Below, piece by piece: positions 7,309 through 13,034 of a DNA stretch of 13,034 nt. The notes under the pieces were generated by a model. The model did no database searches, was not told where the DNA came from, and saw nothing but the letters and a program-made list of their open reading frames with translations. The DNA is from Desulfobacula sp. Lineage in GTDB: Bacteria > Desulfobacterota > Desulfobacteria > Desulfobacterales > Desulfobacteraceae. The stretch spans positions 1 through 13,034 of the forward strand of contig JABIYQ010000574.1 of the NCBI GenBank assembly GCA_018702715.1. Direction: 5' to 3'. Each line of letters opens with the position of its first letter. The first letter of the stretch is position 1. A program made the position numbers and the translations under genes.

Positions 7309-10206
7309 TTATTCTTTTGAAGCCAAGTTCCTTTCGAACAATTCATTTATACTCTTAACATAATCTTTATTCTGGCAGGGTTTTGACAGATGCTCAATAT
7401 TGCCATCTTTTTGTTTCAAGTTCTTTATAGATTCTAAAAACTCAATATTGCCTGAAATAAATAGGATTGGAATGGTTTTATTTGTTTTTCTGATATGATC
7501 ATACACATCCATTCCGTTAATGCCCCCTGGGAGAGCATAATCCAAGCTTATCAAATCATATTCGTTTCTTTTAAATAAATCCACTGCAACCTGCCCATCA
7601 TGAGCAATATCAACCTTATGACCACAGGGCTCCTGTGATAGTATTTTATATAGTACGCCTGATATTGCCGGTTCATCCTCAACAAGGAGAATATATTTAT
7701 CAAAATATAAATTTAGTTTTTGGATTTCTGCTTTTTCTTGGCGTGTTAATTCTTTTTTAATGACCGGCAGACTGATGGTAAATTTTGTGCCTGAACCAAA
7801 TTCTGAGTCAACTAAAATACTACCCTTGTGTTGTTCAATATATTTTTTTACGTTGGGCATTCCATAACCGGTTCCTTGAATTTCTCTTCCATATGAACCG
7901 GTCGTATCATTGCTTCCCTTTAATGTGAAAGAGGGTTCAAAAATATTTTCAAGGTATTTTTTGGGGATTCCGCATCCGTTATCTTCTATCTCAATATAGA
8001 TATTGTCATCCAGGGAATAAATCCGGCTAATTATTCTGGGATGTTCAGCCAAACTTACGGCATGAATTGAATTTTGTATTAGATTTACAAATGCATGCTC
8101 GATCATCCCCTGATCAGCAAGTAAATCCGGTACGCCTGCTTTATCTTCCTTTATCAGTTCAATTCCCTCGAGATCCTTTTTTAACAGGCTGAGAACAAGA
8201 TCGATTTTTTCACTGATTCTAAAAAATTCCTGCTTGGGTTCCTGATCTTTGGCAAAAGCAACCAAATTTCTGGTCAAATTTTTACCTCGCATGGTCTGTT
8301 CAAATATTAATTCAAGTGTTTTTTTTGTCGATTCTTCTTTGCAATCCATCAATGAAAGCTCTGTATTCCCCATAATAATACCCAAAATATTATTAAAATC
8401 ATGAGCCATTTTTCCTGCTACCTGTCCAACCAAAGCCAGTTTTTTCTGTTCACCTGCAATTTGCTGAGCCTTTATTTTCTCTTTTTCGGCCTGTTTTATT
8501 TGTGTGAGATCTTGAGTAACCGCAAGAACTATATTTTGATTTTGAATATTCAACACGTGTGCAGACATGAGACCGGTTCTGATCTGTCCCTCTTTTCCTT
8601 TAAAATCTGCTTCCAGGCTTTCAACGATCCCATATTTTTTAAGCCCTGAAACTAAGCGCTCTCTATCTTTGGAATCATTCCAGATATCAAGCATAATTGA
8701 AGATTTGCCAATAACATCTTCCTGGGAGTATCCCAGCATTTTTGTAAATCCATCGTTGATGTCAATATAGGTCCCATCCTCAACATTAGTGATAGTAATT
8801 GCATTAGGGCTTGTTTGGAATGCCACCCTAAATTTTTTTTCACTTTCCCGCAATATTTCATCCGCATGTTTACGTTCGGTTATATCACGAAAAATACCCA
8901 CAAGTTTTATAGGATTATTCTTATCATCTTTGATAAGTTCAATATTCATAGAATAAGTATGCTGATTGCCAGCTTTACTGTTAAGAGTTATCTCATAATC
9001 TCTAACAATTCCTTTATTAGTAATGATTTCAATAAATTTGTCCCTATCTTCTGGATTTATATAAATATCATATAGTGATTTTCCAATCAGTTCCTCTCGT
9101 CGGTAGTGAGTGATATTTTCAATTGAAGGACTGATTTCTAAAAGTATACCATCAAGGCTTGATTCAAAATATACATCTACGATGTTATTATAAATTTGAC
9201 GAAACCTATCCTCACTCTTTTTTAAAGAGACTTCACTTTTTTGACGCTTTATCACTTCTTTGTTAAGCCTTCTGTTCCATATTAAAACAGATGAAACAAA
9301 TAGAACGGCTATTCCAGCAATACCTAATACCCATTTTATAACGTCAGTTTTATTTATCCCATATTCAAACCTGACAGAAAGCCATTTGTTGCGAAACTGC
9401 ATATGTTTCTCTGGAGGAATTGTATATAGGGCTTTATTAATAATACTCAAAAGTTCAGGCAGGTTTCTTCCAACAGCCATATGAAGATCGTAATTACCAT
9501 AAGGAGTCGGAGCCGCAACTTTAAGATTGGTGAGACCATGTTTTTGTATGAGATAGGTGGCTGTCGCCAGGTTTTCAATTCGAGCATCAGCCTTTCCCAA
9601 TGACACAGATTTAAGTCCCATGAGCGGAGAATCTACATAATGGGGGAGAAATTTAACCCCATCCCGTTTTAACCATTCATTTGTTGAAACTTTTTTAATT
9701 ATTGCTAGTTTTTTGTCATACAGATCTTCAATGCCGCCAATAAAAGAAGAATCATTTCTGGTAATAATAACCAATGGGAATGAAAGGTAAGGCGCAGAAA
9801 AGGATAGAAAATTCTCTCTTTCATGGGTTTTTGCAATACATGGAATCAAATCTATTTTACCAGTTTTGGCTTGTTCCAATACTTCAGGCCAGGGCAGGTT
9901 CTGCTTAACAATTACCTTTACTCCAAGTTGATCCATAATCGTGATAATATAGTCAGCGGATATTCCTTTTAGGTCTCCTTCTTTTTCATAATAATGAAAG
10001 GGTGGAAAAGATCTTGGTCCACCTATCCGTATTGATTTATGATTTTTTAACCAGTCTTTTTCAATATGAGTAAGTTCAAGATTTAGTTGCGTTATTTCTG
10101 TTGGCGGGTTTAATCCTTCATTATCTGCAGTTGCCAGGATAGAAAACAGCCAAAAAACTGTGATGCTGAAAATAATTTTTAACCATGAATTTTTTAGCTT
10201 ATGCAT
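7309..10206 (-). CDS. Hybrid sensor histidine kinase: periplasmic solute-binding domain, two PAS domains, HisKA, HATPase, receiver
   Basis: 965 residues from the chosen ATG at 10206. A start at 10245 is also open, but the 10206 start is preceded by purine-rich GGATGAGGAT and gives a classic signal sequence (MHKLKNSWLK then a hydrophobic run to about 27). Order: export signal; SBP_bac_3-type periplasmic domain (about 59-277, beginning IRIGGPRSFPPFHY); membrane helix 291-310; PAS 332-444 and 455-572; dimerisation domain with phospho-accepting H602 in KMAHDFNNILG; ATPase with N box (N708, N712), DNGCGIP (742-748) and GTGYGM (778-783); receiver 838-957 with E843/D844/E845, D889, S918 and K942. 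All catalytic residues are present. The periplasmic domain probably binds an amino-acid-like or other small ligand; its identity cannot be read. It has no DNA-binding output, so it needs a downstream partner, perhaps the lone receiver encoded upstream at 10631-11020. Confidence 0.95.
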   Translation of the reverse strand: MHKLKNSWLKIIFSITVFWLFSILATADNEGLNPPTEITQLNLELTHIEKDWLKNHKSIRIGGPRSFPPFHYYEKEGDLKGISADYIITIMDQLGVKVIVKQNLPWPEVLEQAKTGKIDLIPCIAKTHERENFLSFSAPYLSFPLVIITRNDSSFIGGIEDLYDKKLAIIKKVSTNEWLKRDGVKFLPHYVDSPLMGLKSVSLGKADARIENLATATYLIQKHGLTNLKVAAPTPYGNYDLHMAVGRNLPELLSIINKALYTIPPEKHMQFRNKWLSVRFEYGINKTDVIKWVLGIAGIAVLFVSSVLIWNRRLNKEVIKRQKSEVSLKKSEDRFRQIYNNIVDVYFESSLDGILLEISPSIENITHYRREELIGKSLYDIYINPEDRDKFIEIITNKGIVRDYEITLNSKAGNQHTYSMNIELIKDDKNNPIKLVGIFRDITERKHADEILRESEKKFRVAFQTSPNAITITNVEDGTYIDINDGFTKMLGYSQEDVIGKSSIMLDIWNDSKDRERLVSGLKKYGIVESLEADFKGKEGQIRTGLMSAHVLNIQNQNIVLAVTQDLTQIKQAEKEKIKAQQIAGEQKKLALVGQVAGKMAHDFNNILGIIMGNTELSLMDCKEESTKKTLELIFEQTMRGKNLTRNLVAFAKDQEPKQEFFRISEKIDLVLSLLKKDLEGIELIKEDKAGVPDLLADQGMIEHAFVNLIQNSIHAVSLAEHPRIISRIYSLDDNIYIEIEDNGCGIPKKYLENIFEPSFTLKGSNDTTGSYGREIQGTGYGMPNVKKYIEQHKGSILVDSEFGSGTKFTISLPVIKKELTRQEKAEIQKLNLYFDKYILLVEDEPAISGVLYKILSQEPCGHKVDIAHDGQVAVDLFKRNEYDLISLDYALPGGINGMDVYDHIRKTNKTIPILFISGNIEFLESIKNLKQKDGNIEHLSKPCQNKDYVKSINELFERNLASKE

Positions 10207-10279
10207 ATCCTCATCCAATACCTGACCATAAAACGCTATCAGCATATAATTTAAATATATCAGAATTTGCTTTTAATTT

Positions 10280-10332
10280 TTGAACAAGTTCAATAAAGAA
10301 AAAGAGTATATTAAATCGTATCCCATTGCAAA
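10280..10332 (-). promoter_or_regulatory. Candidate promoter and palindromic operator of the sensor kinase gene
   Basis: On the - strand a TATACT -10-like element (10305-10310) lies 16 nt downstream of TTTGCA (10327-10332). A palindrome TTGAAC-AA-GTTCAA (10280-10293) falls just downstream of the -10, near the expected start of transcription, where a repressor dimer would bind. It is about 75-90 nt before the kinase ATG. The region is AT-rich, so promoter-like matches are common; the palindrome is the stronger signal. Confidence 0.3.
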
Positions 10333-10481
10333 ACAAATATAAATTCAGACCAATTTACTATCGACTATAGATGGTATAATCGTTCAGGAGTCAAATTTTC
10401 AATTTTTCCATTACAGCATATTGGAGACAAAAAACACCCACAATTAAAATTTTCAAACCAAAAATCAACTGGCAAATCCGT

Positions 10482-10580
10482 ATGAGGAGAGGGAATAAAG
10501 GGATAAGTGTGGATGGGTGCTGGTGTTGTGGGTCCGTGAGAGGAACTGAAGGTATCGATGCTGGTGAGGTATTGGGATGA
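10482..10580 (-). terminator. C-rich, G-poor transcript segment after the response regulator: candidate Rho (rut) site
   Basis: By hand count, the + strand of these 99 nt has 44 G and 6 C, so an RNA from the - strand, as made from the response regulator gene, would be about 44% C and 6% G with many YC dinucleotides (runs such as ACCCATCC and TATCCC). This is the classical composition of a Rho utilisation site. It begins 51 nt after the stop codon of the response regulator and precedes the kinase promoter region. Flanks on both sides are ordinary AT-rich sequence. No stem-loop with a U-tract was seen after this gene. Confidence 0.35.
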
Positions 10581-10630
10581 ATACTACCTTTATACCACGT
10601 TATATCTTATTGATTTCATTAAAGAGTTCT

Positions 10631-11020
10631 TTAAAAATTAGGGGGTGCCTTTTCAAAATAATGGTCAATGGAATTAAGTATTTTTGAAGGGCTGAAGGGT
10701 TTCTCCATAAACATGATATCCTGCATCTCATCGATCCACTTTTGTTCATTCGGATTGACCCGTCCAGTTATGATGATGGTTAAAAAGGTACTTTCCTTCT
10801 TTATGGGGTTGGTTAACCGACAAAGTGTTTTGCCATCTATACCAGGCATGTTTAAATCAGAAATCACGACGTCGGGTTTTTGATCATTGATGATCTCAAG
10901 TCCTTCATTTCCGTTTTTTGCTATCAGGGTATTATATCCATTGTTTTTTAGCTTGATTTCCAGAATTCGCCTGATATGTAGATCATCGTCTATAATAAGA
11001 ATATTTTTTTTCTTATCCAA
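10631..11020 (-). CDS. Single-domain CheY-like response regulator
   Basis: 129 residues forming one receiver domain and nothing else. Visible residues are the acidic cluster D11-D13 (LIIDDDLHIRR), phosphorylation site D55 (VVISDLNMPGIDG), T85 (IIITGR) and K107 (MEKPFSP), so phosphorylation should work. The start codon is TTG at 11018-11020, chosen because AAAGGGG (11030-11036 on the map) lies nine bases upstream and no in-frame ATG or GTG is near. With no effector domain it must act by protein contact, as a phosphate relay or on a motor, kinase or enzyme. It is encoded upstream of, and on the same strand as, the hybrid kinase but 424 nt away, so pairing is plausible yet unproven. Confidence 0.92.
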   Translation of the reverse strand: MDKKKNILIIDDDLHIRRILEIKLKNNGYNTLIAKNGNEGLEIINDQKPDVVISDLNMPGIDGKTLCRLTNPIKKESTFLTIIITGRVNPNEQKWIDEMQDIMFMEKPFSPSKILNSIDHYFEKAPPNF

Positions 11021-11067
11021 GAAACAAATCCCCTTTAAAATTGATTAATTCGGCAGTGTTTTTTATT

Positions 11068-11096
11068 AAAATATTATAAAAAATTATCCGTGTAAA
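11068..11096 (-). promoter_or_regulatory. Candidate promoter of the response regulator gene
   Basis: On the - strand TTTACA (11091-11096) and TATTTT (11068-11073) are spaced by 17 nt, about 50 nt before the TTG start. A perfect TATAAT lies a few bases away within the spacer, so the exact -10 is uncertain. The sequence is very AT-rich, which makes chance matches likely. Confidence 0.3.
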
Positions 11097-11140
11097 TAGG
11101 TAAAAACCCCTATTTTTATCAAAAATTTGCATTTAAATGC
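11094..11140. promoter_or_regulatory. Two inverted repeats upstream of the response regulator: possible operators
   Basis: AAATAGG (11094-11100) and CCTATTT (11109-11115) form a seven-base perfect inverted repeat overlapping the candidate -35 of the response regulator promoter; fourteen bases further on is the twelve-base perfect palindrome GCATTTAAATGC (11129-11140). Their positions upstream of the - strand promoter suit an activator or repressor. The first could also fold in RNA. No known regulator's consensus was recognised. Confidence 0.3.
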
Positions 11141-11749
11141 GGATATTGCGATAAAAAAATATGAAATTTAAACTTGTAACTAATTTTGTATAATTATTGT
11201 TTTCCTTTTTGGAAACTTTTCAGAAAGCTACATCTAATATTAACAAACTTTTAGTTTCAGATTTGAAATTCAACTATACTGGAAAAAGCAAAATCACAAA
11301 AATCAAACCCTCATTAGCTTTTATTGGAGTTGTGTTGCGAGTGACCCTAACCATCTATTTTCTGTTGCCGACAAATGGCCTGTTCACCAATTATTAGAAA
11401 TGGCAACATTGCCAAATCTAATAAATGTCCATTTAGAGACAGCTATCTTAAAAGCATGGGCAGACAGATCTATGACCCGGCGGGGGTATCTGAAAAATTT
11501 TTAAGGTTGTCATTCCTGTCAGTTTGCTTTATAACGAGCCTGAAAAAGTTTATGAATTAAGTAGCTTATAACGTGAGATCCGTGTACACATGAAAATATG
11601 ATATCTGTCTGGAATAAAATCTGAACAGTCTGACCTGATCTTTCTTAAGGTTTAGCCGGAAGGCGTACCCAAATTGTACCCAATGCGTTTAAACCCAAAT
11701 TAACAAAATAGAATATTTGCTTTTGCAGTTAAGATTAAAGGAAAAATAA
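11141..11749. other. Long gene-poor stretch between divergent transcription units
   Basis: No gene can be supported in about 600 nt. Open frames at 11197-11397 (TTG start) and 11375-11560 lack ribosome binding sites and recognisable families and overlap each other. A start-less frame from 11244 to its stop near 11502 reads protein-like (for example SVADKWPVHQLLEMATLP), and the next frame continues KVVIPVSLLYNEPEKVYEL to about 11570; together they might be a decayed, frameshifted gene. A loosely repeated GCTTTATAACGAG/GCTTATAACGTGAG pair occurs near 11526 and 11564. The last 90 nt hold the ACCCAAWT repeats and upstream signals of the next gene. Confidence 0.5.
11667..11701 (+). repeat. Three iterated ACCCAAWT elements upstream of the HTH-EIIA gene
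   Basis: ACCCAAATT at 11667-11675, ACCCAATGC at 11678-11686 and ACCCAAATT at 11693-11701 are direct repeats; the first two extend to GTACCCAAA and GTACCCAAT and are exactly 11 nt apart, about one helical turn. They end roughly 50 nt before the ATG at 11750, so they probably overlap the promoter. Such phased direct repeats are typical binding sites of excisionase- or MerR-like regulators, and the next gene encodes such a domain, which makes autoregulation an attractive inference. Confidence 0.35.
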
Positions 11750-12427
11750 ATGGAACTTTCAGTATTTGATTTGTCAAAACAACTGGGTGTTGCGCAGGAT
11801 ACCATTGAAAGGTGGGTACGTCAGGGGAAACTGCCGGTTTTTAAAAAAGGCATCAATTACAAATTTGATACAAAAGAACTGAAAAAGTGGGCATCCAACC
11901 ATAATATTAAGCTGAAGTTTTCAGACAAAACAGGTTTACTGCAAAAACAAGAACAATCAGTCATACCTTTATCAGTTGCGATCCAAAACGGAGGTGTTTA
12001 TTTCGATATCCAGGGGCATGATGTAAATAGTGTTTTAAAAGCCTCTATTAAAAAAAATTCTAAGATACCGGAAACGTTTAAGACAGATCTGCTTGACCGG
12101 CTCATTAAAAGAGAAAAAGCCCTTTCAACGGGTATTGGAAATGGTATTGCCATCCCACATCCTAGGGAACAATTGAGCTATTTAGAAAGTCCTTTGGTGT
12201 CTGTGTGTTTTTTAGATCATCCAGTGGATTACAAGGCTTTGGACAATAAAAGCGTGTCTGTATTGTTTTTTATATTATGTCCACTCTTAAAAATACATTT
12301 GCATTTATTATCTGCTCTGTCATTTTGTCTCAGAGATCATCAATTTATTGATTTTTTAAAATTAAAACCCAGCCTTGCTGCTCTGGTTGAAAAAATTGAA
12401 ATTATTCAGAAAACAAATCCTATATAG
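11750..12427 (+). CDS. Helix-turn-helix (excisionase type) fused to PTS EIIA (PtsN/fructose type) domain
   Basis: 225 residues. Residues 1-52 are an excisionase/MerR-like DNA-binding domain (LSKQLGVAQDTIERWVRQGKLPVFKKG, then KFDTKELKKWASNH). Residues about 72-220 are a PTS EIIA type-2 domain: GIGNGIAIPHPRE (128-140) carries the phosphorylatable histidine H137, and HLHLL (183-187) holds further conserved histidines. Such proteins normally receive phosphate from HPr or NPr rather than move sugar. No EIIB or EIIC is encoded nearby, so a regulatory role is likely: either phosphorylation-dependent DNA binding or control of the adjacent CLC protein. The start has AAGGA seven bases upstream. It forms an apparent operon with the CLC gene, 27 nt downstream. 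Domain calls are confident; function is inferred. Confidence 0.88.
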   Translation: MELSVFDLSKQLGVAQDTIERWVRQGKLPVFKKGINYKFDTKELKKWASNHNIKLKFSDKTGLLQKQEQSVIPLSVAIQNGGVYFDIQGHDVNSVLKASIKKNSKIPETFKTDLLDRLIKREKALSTGIGNGIAIPHPREQLSYLESPLVSVCFLDHPVDYKALDNKSVSVLFFILCPLLKIHLHLLSALSFCLRDHQFIDFLKLKPSLAALVEKIEIIQKTNPI

Positions 12428-12454
12428 CAAATGTAATGGAGCAGCCGAAGTTCA

Positions 12455-13034
12455 ATGTCTAAGATAAAAAATTTTTACAAAAATTTGTTTCGCAGGCTGT
12501 TTCAACTGGATGACAGATTGCTGCTCATTATTGCAGGATCCATAGCCGGTATCTGCAGCGGTCTTGCGGCTGTGGCACTGAGGCTGTCTCTGGAATCCGT
12601 CCTTGAATACCTTCATCCATTTCGTCAATATGGATGGGCATTTGTTTTGCCCGCTTTAGGGGCTTTGCTGTCTTCTTTCTATCTTGAAAAAATTGCCAGA
12701 GAGGGCGCAGGCCATGGCGTACCAGAAGTGATATATTCTGTTTCAAGATATGGCGGTCTCCTTAGGTTTCGATCCAGTTATTCAAGGTTAATTTCAAGTT
12801 TTCTAACCATTGGAAGTGGAGGGTCTGCCGGACCTGAAGCACCAGTGGTCATGAGCGGATCTGCCATTGGTTCCAATATCGCTAAATTTTTGGGTTTAAA
12901 CGATCGGCAGCGAATCACGCTTGTGGGATGCGGTACAGCAGGAGCCATTGCATCTATTTTTAATGCCCCAATCGCAGGTATGGTTTTTGCTATCGAAGTG
13001 ATTCTGGGAGAATGGAAATTTGTTAATATCATTC
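12455..13034 (+). CDS. CLC-family chloride channel/transporter, 3' partial
   Basis: 193 residues of an inner-membrane CLC protein (full members have 400-600, often with C-terminal CBS domains); it runs off the window. Visible family motifs are GHGVPEV (86-92, the GSGIP anion-filter region), GSGGSAGPEAPVVMSGSAIGS (120-140, the GREGP region with gating glutamate kept as E128) and NAPIAGMVFAIEVILGEW (170-187). At the intracellular proton-glutamate position of E. coli ClcA (E203) this protein has V182 after E181, as in channel-type CLCs. The filter serine is replaced by H87. ATG 12455 is the first in-frame start after a stop at 12434; its ribosome binding site is weak (GAAG four bases away, GGAG farther), so translation may be coupled to the HTH-EIIA gene. 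Family membership is sure; channel versus antiporter is not. Confidence 0.92.
   Translation, partial: MSKIKNFYKNLFRRLFQLDDRLLLIIAGSIAGICSGLAAVALRLSLESVLEYLHPFRQYGWAFVLPALGALLSSFYLEKIAREGAGHGVPEVIYSVSRYGGLLRFRSSYSRLISSFLTIGSGGSAGPEAPVVMSGSAIGSNIAKFLGLNDRQRITLVGCGTAGAIASIFNAPIAGMVFAIEVILGEWKFVNII

Larger units (their letters stand above)
10207..10630. other. 424-nt intergenic region between response regulator and sensor kinase genes
   Basis: No gene is supported. The half next to the kinase is AT-rich and carries the candidate promoter and palindrome. The half next to the response regulator is a sharp patch of extreme G over C skew on + (10482-10580). A 32-codon frame starting MRRGNKGISV at 10482 runs through that patch but has no ribosome binding site and is probably a by-product of its composition. 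The gap suggests that the kinase and the response regulator are transcribed separately. Confidence 0.6.

Noticed and set aside
10207..10245. Upstream kinase start at 10245, adding 13 residues
   Set aside because: It has no ribosome binding site and puts a hydrophilic stretch before the signal sequence; the ATG at 10206 has purine-rich upstream sequence and gives a standard signal.
10491..10532. G-quadruplex formed by four GGG runs on the + strand
   Set aside because: Two loops are about 12 nt long, which makes a stable quadruplex doubtful; the overall strand skew is better explained as a Rho site, though this is not proven.
11197..11560. Two overlapping short frames (11197-11397 and 11375-11560)
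   Set aside because: The first starts at TTG without a ribosome site; neither shows a domain. They conflict with the alternative start-less frame noted as a finding.
11582..11589. GTGTACAC palindrome
   Set aside because: Eight bases is too short to mean much alone, and no partner site was seen nearby.

Overview
The window most likely comes from a low-GC sulfate-reducing deltaproteobacterium of the Desulfobacterales (Desulfobacter/Desulfobacula type). This is inferred from AT-rich coding, the style of the hybrid histidine kinase, and the presence of a group 4 hydrogenase-related membrane complex; no 16S or other marker is present to prove it.

Region 1 (1-7010, + strand) is one tightly packed operon, cut at its 5' end. 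It encodes a membrane complex related to hydrogenase-4/formate hydrogenlyase and to complex I. The order is a HyfB-like antiporter subunit (partial), a tiny 24-codon ORF, HyfC (NuoH-like), HyfE (NuoK-like), HyfF (antiporter-like), a fused NuoC-NuoD/HyfG-like large subunit, and a fused ferredoxin-NuoB/HyfI-like small subunit. Several junctions are ATGA overlaps. Both cysteine pairs that bind the NiFe centre are absent from the large subunit, while the four cysteines for the proximal [4Fe-4S] cluster are intact in the small subunit. This fits the Ehr class (energy-converting hydrogenase-related complexes), which links electron transfer to ion translocation but is not predicted to make or consume H2. 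No HyfD and no separate ferredoxin gene is present.

Region 2 (7011-11020) holds two signalling genes on the - strand, convergent with the Ehr operon: a large hybrid sensor histidine kinase with a periplasmic solute-binding domain, and upstream of it a single-domain CheY-like response regulator that starts at TTG behind a strong ribosome binding site. Between them lies a strikingly strand-skewed patch (44 G and 6 C in 99 nt on +), which on the transcribed strand looks like a Rho loading site, followed by a candidate kinase promoter with a palindrome.

Region 3 (11021-11749) is a gene-poor 0.73 kb stretch with promoter-like elements, palindromes, iterated ACCCAAWT elements and perhaps a decayed reading frame.

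Region 4 (11750-13034, + strand) is a two-gene unit: an excisionase-type HTH fused to a PTS EIIA domain, followed 27 nt later by a CLC-family chloride channel or transporter that runs off the window. The fusion suggests that the phosphorylation state of a PTS relay is read out at DNA or at the CLC protein.

No rRNA, tRNA, insertion sequence, integrase or CRISPR array was seen.
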